Below, piece after piece: positions 37,392 to 49,227 of a stretch of DNA of 64,000 nucleotides (the stretch's first letter is position 1; each line of letters begins with the position of its first letter). Made by a program: the position numbers and the translations under genes. The notes beneath the pieces were generated by a model. That model saw only the letters and a program-made list of their open reading frames with translations. It was not told the DNA's origin and searched no databases. Source of the DNA: Trichosporon coremiiforme (Eukaryota; Basidiomycota; Tremellomycetes; Trichosporonales; Trichosporonaceae); NCBI GenBank assembly GCA_039545355.1, contig BCJJ01000011.1:897748-961747 (forward strand), given 5' to 3'.

Positions 37392-38265
37392 TGTTTTGGG
37401 TGTGTGTGAGTGGTGGGTAGAACTGGGACAGTTCTGATTCTTCTGTCTGCTTAAAAGAGGTAGCGTGCAGAGGGAAAGGGGAGGAAGGAATTGCTCGGAA
37501 GCCCGCACCTCGGTGATGATATAGGTGAGAAGCGAGGGTGCCAGAGTGATATCAGCGGTTCTGGGTGCCTCTACGGGGGGTTACGGGGGTGCAAATGGAG
37601 TTGCTATTGGGCGTCTAATGGACGATGACGAAGGGTATACTATTCTCGTGGAACACTCGAAAGTTCCAATTCACAGGGGATAACGCTCGGGTAATCTGGG
37701 GTCTCCGCGATAATCAGGGTCCACCGACATGACGTCGCTCACAGTGCGGCCCTCACCTGCTCATCCTCAGGTCGAACGCCTCATTCCACACCCATCGATT
37801 CTCTTCCAAGCTTCGGTCACCATGTCCTGCGGAGCAGAGAATTTCCCCTAGCCAATCTCCGGTGCACCTCCGTCCACCCATCTCCGAGGTCGCTCGGCTA
37901 GCAAACGAGCTGGCCAAGCCACCCTCCGATCCGGTCCGGCCTCGCACTGCGAAATCTGATGCACCTGGAGAATCACATGTCTAAAAATACGCTGCACGCC
38001 GCCGCCACTGACGCCCTGTGGTGGTGTCTGGAATCTTTGAAGCGAGGCCCCGCCTCACTGATCTGCAGGATCTGCCGGCTTCCTCACGACCAGCAGCAAT
38101 TCCGAGCACGGCGAGTGGCAAACGAGCGCACAGATATCACAGTATACAGATGGAAAACCCCTTGAAAAATCTAACAGTTGTGGCGACCGATAGCGACACG
38201 GCTCGGACCTCGAGTCCGAGTCCGAACGCCGGCGCCTGCTCCGCCCGAAACCCTCAGCTTAACGC
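37392..38265. other. HSP78 promoter and mutanase 3' region
   Basis: No gene is supported. The left half is the HSP78 upstream region with a heat-shock-element-like palindrome; the right half is the 3' side of the GH71 gene. Confidence 0.5.
37658..37667. promoter_or_regulatory. Heat-shock-element-like palindrome upstream of HSP78
   Basis: CGAAAGTTCC fits two adjoining nGAAn/nTTCn units, about 270 bp upstream of the HSP78 start, with a further GGAAC six bases to the left. A full element needs three units, so this is only a candidate site for Hsf1. Confidence 0.3.
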
Positions 38266-40810
38266 CTACGCGTTCTGCACGTAGTAGTTGAAGTTGTAGT
38301 CCTTGGGCGACTTGGTGTAGCTGAATTTGCCACTCGTGTCGAGGGTCTTGACGACCTTGCCGCCACGCTTGACCGTGACCTTGATTGCGCCCTCGGCGCT
38401 CGCCACCGCAAGCTTGTTCATTCCCTTGTCGAGCTTGAACGTGGCCTTGTTCCCGCCGCTCTCGAGCACAACCTCTGAGGCCTCGGCAAGCAGGACGAGC
38501 GCATACGCGTTGTCGTCGGTAAAGTCCGCCTTGTCGGGGCGGGGGTTCGTCGGCGCAGTCGGCTTTGCGCCCTTGGGGTGCGGGCGGGACCAGACCCAGA
38601 TCTGGTCCTTCGGGGCAGGGAACGAGCCCTTCTTCCACGCCTCAGCGTAGTACTTGATCAAACTCGAAAGACCAGTGTGCGGCATGTTGTCGGTCCAGCC
38701 CTGCGACTTGGGCTGGTCCTGCGGGTCGCCCGGCTGGGCGATGTAGTGTGACTCTCCCCAGTCGTTCCAGCTCACGAACTGGAGGTGGTCGAACTTGTTC
38801 CGGATCGAGAGGAGCTGCTCCCACCGCGTGGCCAGCAGCCAGTCGTCGGACCGGTAGATCCAGTTCTTGTTCCACGAGTCCTTGCCGTAGTACGTGAAGA
38901 AGAACGGCGAGATGCCCGCCATGTAGCTCTTGCCGCCCAGAGCGGAAAGGTACTGATTGTCGCTGTCGAGGGTGGGGTTCGCGTTCGTGGCCGGCCACTG
39001 CCCGTTCCAGTTCATGACGCCGTCGAACCAGTTCGAGCTGCCGAACGTGTCCGTCTTGGCAAAGTGCGCGGGCATGAAGTGGATCTCGACGTTTTTCTTC
39101 TTGACTTGCTCGCGGAAGTAGTTCCAGCCGTCCTGCACCGAGCCCTTGCCGAACTGGCAGTTCTCCCCCGCGAACGTGCTGACGAGCACCTTGTTATTGT
39201 ACCTCGCCTGCGCCGAGTTGCCGGCGTACTTGGCCGCGAGGTTCGCGATGCGGTCCGCATCGCCGGTGGCGGCGCACGGGAACGAGGTCATGTCAAAGCT
39301 GAAGAAGAGCTTGAAGTTCTTGCCCTGCGCGGCCTGGTAGGCGTAGTCGACCGACTGGGGCTGGTAATCGTCCCGGCCCATGTTGAGCACGAAACCGTCG
39401 AATCCGGCGTCGAGCGCGCCCTGGATGTCCTTTGCCCACTTGTCCTTGTTGTAAGAGCGCGTGTTGCCGACCATGTGGTGCGCCCAGAGGAACTTCTCGC
39501 CGCCACCAGCGATGGACGGCTTGTTCGTGTTGATGAGCGTTGCGGCGTTGGACGAGACAGCCTCGTCCAGGACCTGGACAGAGTTGGTGGTGCCACCAGA
39601 GACGTTCACGTCCTTGTTCTCGTCCTTCTGCTGCTCCTTCTGCTGCTCCTTCTGCTGCTCCTTCTGCTGCTCCCTGTGCTCATCCTTGTGCTCCTCATGG
39701 TTGCCGCCGCTGTTGCCGTTGTCGTTACCGCCCCGATCGGTGGTGATGCCAGTCCGCCAAATATCGAGCTCCCAGCGCCCGCCACACATCTTCGACTGGT
39801 CCCCACTGCACGGCGTCCTGCACCCATCCACACCGCCTGCGGTGCCATAGTTGTCTCCGCAGAAGCACTGTCTGCCGTCCTCGAGACCGGCCATCTTCCA
39901 CCCCTTGGACCGACAGGCGTCCACGCATTTCTCGGGCGTTATCGGGCCATTCGTCCATGCCTCGTGGGGTAGAACGCGGTTCGAGGCATCACGGTAGCAC
40001 CCGACGTGCTCTGCGGGGCCGTAGTTCTGGTCAGAAGGCTGGGCGCGGGTATGCTTGGCGTCCTTGGACTGATACACTGGATGTCAATTTTGAGGCGCAT
40101 GCCAAAAGAGAAGGATGCCGTTGTCGTATTCGGCACCAGGCTATCATTGTCTGATAGCCCTGGGAGACGGCATGCACACTCATCTGCCCCAGGCACCCGA
40201 TGCGAAAAGCTCAATTGGAAGGGAAGCCGGGGAGCGGCCAGGCAAACTTACTGTTCATGTGGTAGATGGCGCCACACTTTTCGCCCTTGTGCTTGGGGCA
40301 GTCCCAGTTGCACTTGTCGAGGTCGACTTCCTCTCCTCTGTGGCGCTCGTCGTCGCACCAGCACTCGACACCGACTGTGGACCGTTAGCGGGAGGCTGCC
40401 ACAAGGTCTGCGAAGGGGTTGGGAGAGCGGGAGGAGCTGGCCAAGCTTCTCGTCCCTTGGCCCGGAAAAGTCTGGGGAGCGGGATGATCCCAGCCCGTGC
40501 CGCTCGATTGGCCGTGATGGCCGCTTTAAGCTTTCATCGCTCCAAGATGCAGATCATGATCAATCTGACCAGATGTTGCAGAGGGTTACTCACACTGTAG
40601 TCCGGCGTAGGTGTATCCCTTCCTCGCGCATGCATCGATGCAGACGTCGAGGCCGTTGTCGGTATCGAGGGGGACCCGGAACTTCAGAACACGCTCGTCC
40701 GTATCGGCGATACAGCCCAGCGAGTTCCACTCGGAGGCCGTCGTCCGCTTCGCGATAGGGTGAGCCGCGGCTGTGCCCAGCACAGCCAGCAGAACAGGGG
40801 TCCACATCAT
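38266..40810 (-). CDS. Secreted GH71 alpha-1,3-glucanase (mutanase) with two WSC domains
   Basis: Three exons: 40594-40810, 40252-40374 and 38266-40076, giving 716 aa. A signal peptide (MMWTPVLLAVLGTAAAHPIA) ends at a KR pair suited to Kex2 cleavage. WSC domain 1 (about residues 30-125) is assembled only by splicing: LGCIADTDERVL, CIDACARKGYTYAGLQFGVE, CWCDDE, then CNWDCP and KCGAIYHMNMY. WSC domain 2 (about 140-220) has HVGCYRDASNRVLP, CVDACRSKGWKMAGLEDGRQ, CFCGDNY and CSGDQSKMCGG. A linker with a four-fold EQQK repeat leads to the GH71 barrel: LWAHHMVGNTRSYNKDKWAK, FDGFVLNMGRDD, FKLFFSFDMTSF, VLVSTFAGE, and WNDWGESHYI near the active site. A beta-type C-terminal module closes it. WSC domains bind glucans; GH71 enzymes cut alpha-1,3-glucan, so it probably remodels wall alpha-glucan. 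Confidence 0.93.
39625..39675 (-). repeat. Coding tandem repeat of CTGCTCCTTCTG type
   Basis: About four tandem 12-bp units encode the Glu-Gln-Gln-Lys repeat in the linker between the WSC and GH71 parts. It is likely variable in length between strains. Confidence 0.85.
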
Positions 40811-43247
40811 GTCGAGGATGGCTTTTGCTGCGGTTTGAAGGAAGAGAGCAGAACGAGTCCAGTCACCCGCTGCTTTTTATGTGCTCGGCATAGGCATGCG
40901 AGGGTGACTGAAGTCCATAGAAGGCCTCGAAGACCGGAAGACCGGGCAAAGAGGGCCCTGACTGCGTGCCGTGGCGACTACTATTGTGTCGAGGAAACAA
41001 ACGTAAGACGGAACCCAGGCCGGCGGCACGGGCTCGTATCGCATCCCGAAGGCGATGTAGGCTTCCCAGGAACGATGGCTCCTGTAGCACCCTCGCCCGA
41101 CGAGCGCTACTGGTCGAAGCTGATGTCATTGTACCGCTCATGCAGTCTGGACGCCAATTTTGGCTCTCCATTGTTCTGGCTCGTGCGGCGGAAGTGTCCT
41201 GACGAGAAATGAGGACGGACGACACCGAAAACTTCGGGGCGGCAAGGTACAGTGCTGCTTGCGTCTGATATGATTGACAAGCATAGCCACCCCTAGAGTG
41301 GTTACGAAACACCGATCTCCTGGTAAGCCAACGGTGCAGGAGCCGAAGTCCAAAGAGCCAAGGATAGCCCGGACGGGGACGACCCGGTCGGCTGTTGCCC
41401 TCTGTAGGTCTGCGTGAGCGCGGGATGCATTGTCGTTGACCACTCGCATGCCGGACGGGTACGAATTTGGCCCGCTAATGACCTGCAATACGTTGCTGTC
41501 GGCAGAGCAAATGCATGTAGACGGTTGGAGCCGCCAGTGCAGCGGGCATGTCAGAGTCCTGAGTGGGAGGCGGATGCCGTTAGATGGGACCGGGTTTGCC
41601 CCAGCGCGGGCAAATGCATGCCGTCCACATCAGGATGGTCGCGACCGCTGTACCAGTTGTACTGCATCACGCAAGCAAGGTAGAAGTGCTTTTGCCCGAG
41701 GTTCACTGACCTTCATGGCCAGTCACGGAAGTGTTTGAGTGCCCATCGAGGTCAGCCGTACTCACAGGAGCGGCTACAGGAGAACGGCGACAACCAATTC
41801 GATGACTAGCGTCGTGATCGCCTGAGAAGGGTCATTGTATGGGCTGCGCAGCACCCTCGGACAGGCGGGCGACAGTGGCAGCATTATGACACGTCAGTGG
41901 GACAGGTCCGACGGTCTCGGAGGAGCCAGAGTCCGCTCCGTGTTCAGTCACATTGAGGGAAGCAATCATCAGAGCAGAGTGGTTTCGTGGTCACCCGAGG
42001 CTTACAACCGGACGACAGAAGCTTCCACGGGGAACAACACTGGAGAGAAGAGACTCTAAGGAGGTAAGGACGAATGGAACTAAGCGTGAGCGAGTTTGCG
42101 ACAAAAACAGCTACAAACGTGGGCGGCGTTCGAGATGAGCTGGGCGGGGCAGCAGACGCTCACTTCAGTGATCGCGGGGGACGAATGCTGGGCGTAGTGG
42201 CAAAGCTGATGATGATGCGTTCATGCTCGCCGGACGAGTGCTGTCGCTGAGGGCAGGTGAGCGGTCATTCGCCTTGCTATCTCTCATCTCCGATGTCACA
42301 ACCAAAGGTTGCCGCGTCGAGGGCTTGGAGTGCAATGCCAGTTGTGTCTTTAATCGATCCCTACACTTAACGATAACGAGACAACTGATCTGGTGACAAG
42401 TTCAGGGACGGAGCCGACCGAGCAGGGCCAGGCAGTCGCGGAATGGAAGGTGTCGGTCTATGCTGCTGCTCCATATCATCATTAAGCTATCCGAACGAGG
42501 TAATCAAGAGCATCCTTCCTTCTCGTTGCCTCGATAGTCGCCCTCAACTTCCTAGAATGCACGCTGCATTTAAGCGCCTACTGTCCCGCTCTGGCCACTG
42601 CAAAGGGCTAGACAGTGTCGCATCGTTGCGACGCCCGAGCAGTAGTGACACGGCTGCGACAACGCGCTTTCGCGCTTTCGGCCTGCCGCGTGCCCACCCA
42701 CCGCTCTCCACGACAGTGACGCGCCCCCATACACAGGCTCTCACGCACGCCCCGTCCCATTGCGCCTAGGACAGTTGAAGAGCGCCAAAGTTTGAAGGCG
42801 TAGCGCCTGGTCGTGCACCCTCGGCGCCCCGCGCGCTCCGTGGCTCTACGCGCTCTACGCTGTTACCTTTTGGAGGCCACTGAGGAAGAATCTTGCATCC
42901 CCACAAGATTGCGGGGCGCCTGGAACGTCACTGCATTGTCCCTCAACACACAGACCTAGACCTCCTGGAGTTGTCACCACGCTGATCCAGCACCCTGCAC
43001 TCCTTCCCTCGCCGATCCCCCCTTTCGCCTTCCCTCCTCCCACCAGCACGACACACACGAGTACATGACTCAACTCACCATTTGTCTTCCTTTCTCTCAT
43101 TCCCACCGTCCCACATCCTCATCAAACCTCCCCTCCCTCTCCCCCACACTCCCCTGCGAGCAGCCTCGTTCCACCACAGCTTCGGCGTCCTTCCTCCTCG
43201 CCGTCGCTTCGGGCTGAGCCCACTGCCCCGTCCATCAAGCGCCCAAC
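40811..43247. other. Intergenic 2.4 kb between divergent mutanase and RdRP genes
   Basis: No gene is supported. Open frames up to 150 codons overlap on both strands. The last 350 bp before 43248 are strongly C/T-rich, as in other leaders here. Confidence 0.55.
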
Positions 43248-46200
43248 ATGGCGTCTTCCCTGGCCCAGAGGCCAAGAAAAGAGTACGATAATGACCCGGA
43301 CGTGGACCACATGCTCGCCGAACTGCTCTCGACAACGTTCGTGGGGTCTAACAGCAGCGCTTCCCACAGAACAATTCGCTCTAACCACACCGACCGTGGT
43401 GGACGCTCGTCCTTCCATGCAGGTCCTCCCCATTCAACCGCTCGATTTCCGAAGGAGAAACGGTTCCACTCTACCCCTCAAGGAACCGACGACATCGCCA
43501 AGTGGCAGTTCTGGCCCAAGAGCATGTCGCTAGGGTCGCTCACCGGCTCGGAGTTCACCAGGGTAAGTTCGCGGCTGTCTTGGGACAGATGCAGTCGCTG
43601 ACGTCGCCCAGATGCTCGGGGGATCCTGCATTTACGGCCCTGATCAAGACCGACGCGGCCATGGATTCTCTCTGCTTGCGTTTGACTTCGAACGCGAGGA
43701 CCTGGTCATGAGAACGCTTTTCAACCAACCCCAAGAGGCACTTCCGCCTGCTTTCAAACCTCTTGACGCAACTCTCCGATTCAGCGACATCAGTCGCCGC
43801 GGTATCCACATCGTGGAGGAGAGGAGGGGCGCATTTTGGCGTGTTGTTGTCACTGTCAACCTGCAGCGCCCTCCGAAGTTCAGCGTCAAATTCGACCAGG
43901 ATCGCCATGACCGAGACGGCGAGCGCGTCTACAAGCGCCGTGCCACATCTATGGACTTTGTTATCTGCGATGTTGTGAGACTAAGCACTCAATTCTCAGC
44001 TGACTTTCAGGCGGAGCGTCGAGCGGGCGTACTGCGAGCCATTCCTGATGCGGTGCTGGTCGCAAACCCTACTCTTTGGAACACATACCGCTGGGAGTTT
44101 GATCTCGGTAACAACGAGATCAGCAGGTTGCGTCAGTGCTCCAAGCGCCTCCAGCGGCTTGCGGTGGAAGACCCCGAAAGCGACCTTCTCTCCTTGAACA
44201 AGCGAGCGTGGACTCGAACTCGCCGAATCCACTCGGAGTGGGTTGTACCCGACCTTCGCAGCCTCGACTTCGCCAGCAGGGCTCTCGTGGAGGGCTTGAT
44301 TGGCCACGGCGTGATCCGCCCCATTGATGTGGCAGACCTTCTGAAAGCTCTTGACGAGTTTGCGAAAGCTTTGCCCTTCCGGCAGCGACTCCTGACAAGC
44401 CTGCTCGCCGAGGAGCGCGTGAGGAATGTTCATGCCTTGATCAAAGGTGAGTCGTGTTTGCATCAAGGGCTAACCCCAGTCCGTGCGGCTTCCCTCCGTC
44501 GCGGGGACTTCCCTGTTTACAAACACTTAGTGCTTATTCGAACGGTCACCGTTACTCCCACCCGAGTCCTTGTCGGCCCTCCCCGACCTGAGACCAGCAA
44601 CTCTGTCACGCGCCGCTACAGCGACAAACTTGACGCTATCATCCGTGTTCACTTCACGGATGAGGGCGAACGCCTTAACATTCAGAAGTTTACGAAGTTG
44701 GCTGATGACCTGTGTCCTGAGAAGGGATTGCTGGCGCGCGTACGCAGAGCCTTGCAGTACGGCATCGAAGTCGGTGGCAGTCGCTACTATCCCGTTGCTT
44801 CATCAGGCAGTCAACAGAAGGATCATAACATGTGGTTCATCGATCACACGGTCATCGATCGCCCAGAGCTTTCAAGGTGGATGGGCCAGGTGAAGGAGCA
44901 AGTGGTCGCGAAACATGCCGCGCGCTTGGGTCTGGTGAGTCCCAGAACGCGGGATCGAGTTAGTCTGACTGCCCTCCAGCCCTTCAGTGCTAGCCGGGCG
45001 GTGGCTCTTAAGGTTACGGTCTCCGAGCTGGCCGACGTCCATCGCAATGGTTATTGCTTTACCGATGGCTGTGGCGTGGCGGGCCTCGATGTGATGCGTC
45101 AAGCTGCGAGGAGCATGAACAACAAGCGGAAGACCGGGGAAGCTCCATCGGCACTGCAGTTCCGTCTCGGGTGAGTGATTACTTAAGGACGAGCTGACAC
45201 GTCAAGAGGAGCCAAAGGCGTGTTGACATATTGGCCTGGCATGACAGGCGACAACGAGATCCTTATGCGCCCATCTCAGACGAAGTTTGAGAGTCGGCTG
45301 AAGGAGTTGAACGTCGTAAGGGTATGTGTCCGGCTTCATACTGCTCAAGCGCTAATCGAGCAGATCGCGAAGTACCAAACCGCGTTCCTGAATCGCCAAT
45401 TTATCAATATTATGTCTGCCTGCGGGGTTCCGGACGCGCTCTTCGAGCAGTTATTCGTCGAAGCAACACAGGCCATCGAGGGACTCCCTGACCGTGCCAT
45501 TTCGCGAGACCTTACCAAGGATGATCTCCTTCTTTTCCAGCAGTTCACAGGGTTCCCTTTGGTTCAAGTCATCGATGCTGGCTTCGCCCGGAACCCGATG
45601 ATCCAGGATTTTGTGCGACTGGTGGAAGCCCGTGCTCTCCAAGACCTCAAGTGGCGTGCGCGCGTGAAGCTCGACATGGGCGTGTATCTCATCGGAGTCG
45701 CAGACGAAACGGGTCTGCTGAAGGAGGGCGAAATCTTTGTCCAGTACCAGGTCACCGAGAATGACGACCCTGTCGTTGTCACCGGGCCTGTAGTCGTTTG
45801 TCGCGCGCCGGCTCTGCACCCAGGCGATGTCCGAACCGCAGCGGCAGTCGATCATCCCCAGCTGCGACACCTTAAGAATGTCGTGGTTTTCAGCGTCAAG
45901 GGGACGCGTCCTCTACCGAACATGTGAGTCAAGGAGTCAAGGCGAAGAGAAATGGTACTGACGTTCAGGCTCGGCGGTGGCGACCTTGACGGTGATGGTA
46001 AGATCTCATCGCATTGACCCCACTGACGGCGACAGACTTTACAGTCATCTGGGACCGGCGCTTCGTCGACCCTCTGCACATACATCATCCGATGGACTAC
46101 ACTGCCCCTCCGCCCAAGAAGGTCAAGGAGGTCACTCAGTACGATCTGAACGAGTGCTTCGTCCAGTATATCTTGGTAGGGTTGTGGGGCATGCGGGGCG

Positions 46201-47237
46201 CTGACAGCAGAACGATATCCTGGGTCAGGTAGACAACGGCCACCTTGCGCTGTCCGACCTCGAAGGTCCTACCAGCTCGAGATGCTTGAAGCTAGCCGAG
46301 GTGCACTCTGTAAGTGATACTTGTAACAGTGTCGCTAACCGCAGACTGCGTGAGTTCAACCGATGGCTGACAGTACGGCCCGTGCACTTGCTAACTCGGA
46401 AAGCGTCGACTTCGCGAAGAGTGAGTCACCAGCGAACCGGCAATAGCTAACAAGCAGCTGGCATCGCAGCCGAGCTGGAGCCGGGACTCAGGCCAGAGAA
46501 GTGGCCCGACTTCATGGGAAAAGTGAGTCTGCCCCAAGCTTACAGCTCTCTGACTATGAGCAACCCACGCAGACTTATAAGAGCAAGAAGATCCTGGGTG
46601 TTCTATTCCGGAGGGTCCAAGCCGAACCGAAGTTCGAGCCGTCCGATATCCGTCGCTCGGAGCACGAGGTCGAGCACTGGCTCTACGGCCACCCCAAGTA
46701 TCACAACATCTACACCCGCCTCATGGCTGTCAAGGCCGGGTACGAGTGTGACATGCACTACGTCATGCGGCGATTCTCTGCTACTGAACTTGAAGTGGTC
46801 TCCGGGATCGTCACGTATCACAAGCAAAGGAAGACCTCGAGGGATATCACAGACGCGAGCGTGAGTTCTTTTACATAGCTGAACCGACTGACACGAACAG
46901 GAGTCTCTGAAGGAACACTACGAGCACATCACGAGTCTGTGTCGTGAGCAAGCGCGCATGTGCCTCGCCGACTTGAAGCTGCCTCCCGACTACACGGCAA
47001 TGCAGGTTGTCGCGGTGCACGCCTATTTCCTCACGTACGGCAAGAAGTTCATCCAGCAGTGGGACAAGCAAGGCTCGCAGAACCTCTGGGGTCCGCATGC
47101 GCCGGACGACCCTGATCTCCTTAGGCCCAAGTGAGTGACAGCAAGCGACTTCGCTAACGGGGCATAGGCCGATGGTCTCGTTCGCCTGGGTGTTCAAGCA
47201 GGAGCTTCTCGAGCTCGCGCATATCTCGGCGTTCTGA
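43248..47237 (+). CDS. RDP1: Cellular RNA-dependent RNA polymerase (RNAi amplification)
   Basis: Sixteen exons: 43248-43562, 43612-43974, 44011-44446, 44480-44934, 44980-45170, 45207-45321, 45364-45923, 45969-45997, 46036-46175, 46211-46309, 46345-46349, 46404-46420, 46458-46522, 46573-46860, 46901-47130 and 47168-47237; 1125 aa. Every intron has GT..AG. The enzyme copies RNA templates to feed Dicer in silencing. The catalytic loop is LGGGDLDGDDF, with DLDGD at 817-821 (the DxDGD of eukaryotic RdRPs), split between two exons. Other hallmarks: LGGAKGVLTYWPG, NRQFINIMSACGVP, NDILGQVDNGHLALSD, HSTAVDFAKTG and a final PMVSFAWVFKQELLEL. Exon 11 is only 5 nt (ACTGC); without it HSTAVDFAKTG cannot be made in frame. 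Several introns are 3n long and stop-free. An N-terminal region of about 150 residues is unrecognised. Confidence 0.94.
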
Positions 47238-49227
47238 GGCTTGTGGTCGTAACCGCGCATGCGTGCGTGCATGCGACTGTGGACTGGCGTGATGGAGAAC
47301 CTGCGTGGAGAGCGAGGGCGTACAGCCAGACTTTGAGCAATACCGCAAGCGAGCACGCGCGCCGAGATTGTGAGCAGCGCAACTAACTGTAGAGTTTATA
47401 TGGATATGGATCGCATATGCAGAGATGTTTCTGCTCCTGAGGTCAGCAATGTTAATGTCCGGTGTCCAGTTGTCGATGACGAAACAGGGGCGCGGTTGCG
47501 AGTGAAGCGACTGAATTGACGCGGACGCGTGTCGCGTGTCAGACGTCCGAAAGAGGCAAATGCAAGCTGTCGGCGAAGCGTCTTGTTGTCCTCGAACGGC
47601 CGTTCCCAACGAAGACGTCGCACTACTGAAATCCTGGGTAGCGGACCGGGCCCTTGGGCTGAGCTAAACCATTGTTATATAATGGCCAGTGTATGATATG
47701 ACATTTGAGGTCTCCCAGCTCCAAGTGGAGAAAGACGTGTGGCGCAGCAGGCCTCGAATCATCAAGGGGCGCCAGTCACCCTCGATCTGCGACATGTGCG
47801 GCGAGCCGCTCGTCAGACTGTCAAGCGGAGCGGAGCGGTCGAGCGGGCGGGCGGGCGAGCAAGAGTCTGGACTGGCCGGACAGGCGATCGGGAAAGATAC
47901 CAAAACCAGTTGTTAGTCGATGCTCTTGGAGCGCATCGATGAAGCGTCATCGACCGTTCGAGCGGCCGAGAGGACGTGAGGACGTGAGGAAGTGAGGATG
48001 AGTCATAAGGCCATGAGGAGCCACCCGTACCCAGGGCTTGGGGGCGGTAAAGGCTAAGGGTTAAGGTTGGTTGTCTAATGAGCTCCTGTTCAGCGTGCAT
48101 CGCGTGCATCGCGGGGGACCGAGCAGCGTCACCAGGAAGCATAGCACAATGCATGAGTCATATACCAGTTCTATCCAATTCGGCCTGTGCGCTGAGCAAG
48201 CTGAGAGCGGACTGGGCACCCGCAGCAGCTTCTCACACTCCGTTGCTCTCGTATCAACGGCTCGCTCTGCGCGGCTCGGCTGACGGCTCGCAGGACTTGA
48301 CGCGAAGCTGCGAAGCCAGCCAGGTAGCCAGGTCCACGGACGAAACGCGAAGCTCATCACATCCTATCCCCTGCTGCACGCCCGCGCGCCCGCCGAACCG
48401 AACGGCGGTAACAGCTGTTCCTCTTGCGGTTCCTTTTGCAATCACAGAAGCGCATTAACCGGATGAGGGAAGCATTACGAGGCGAGGATTAGCGGGACCA
48501 ATTTAACCACTCTGTGCGCCCAGCGCACAGCGGTCACAACGGGTACGTTCCTGCTGCACAGGGCAAGCTGGGCGAGGACGCCCTTGGCGCCCTTCTCGAC
48601 CCTCACCCTGGCCGGCCTGGCAGCCCTACTCTGCTTCGCCCGTGGGCTGTGGGGTTGCAGGCCTGTAGCCGATAACAGGCCCGCAAAGTGTCGCTCTCCG
48701 CAGGCACAAGGTTCCTGCCCTTATGGGTTTGTGGGCGGAGGCGAAAGGTCCTGCGAGCCTATGTGGGCGTAACCGTGCATCGAGTGACACTCGCTGTGAT
48801 ATTCTGGGTGCCAGGCAGTGCTGCATGCATGGCTGAAGTGGTCACCGTACGCAGCCCACCTGGTAGGCACCGTACAGACGAAGCCATAGGCAGGAGAGAA
48901 CATAGGCAGGCACCGTAGGTAGGTAGGTGGCCCCATCATCCACCACCGCCTAACGCCTGCCTGACCTAGGTGGCCTGGCTGGGCTGGGCGTTGACCCGCT
49001 GGCCCGCCTGGCCGCCCGCCTGGCAGTCAACCATCCACGACCACCGTCCCTACCCTGGCCCCCGGCCCTACCTTCACCTTTGCCTCCCACCTGGCAGTGC
49101 ACTGCACGCACAACCACGCCTCCATCTCCATCCACCTTTTGCTCTCTTCAACTTCACTCAACCACCCACTCTCTCCCTTCTTTCATCCATCCTCCCCACC
49201 CCCTACTCCACCACCACCACACAAACA
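47238..49227. other. Intergenic 2 kb; RHO1 promoter
   Basis: No gene is supported. GCCTGGC-type repeats occur around 48960-49025, followed by about 180 bp of CT- and CCA-rich leader up to the RHO1 start. Confidence 0.55.

Noticed and set aside
38785..39972. 395-codon plus-strand open frame opposite the mutanase
   Set aside because: Its poly-Leu stretch is the antisense reading of the Glu-Gln-Gln-Lys repeat; no independent support.
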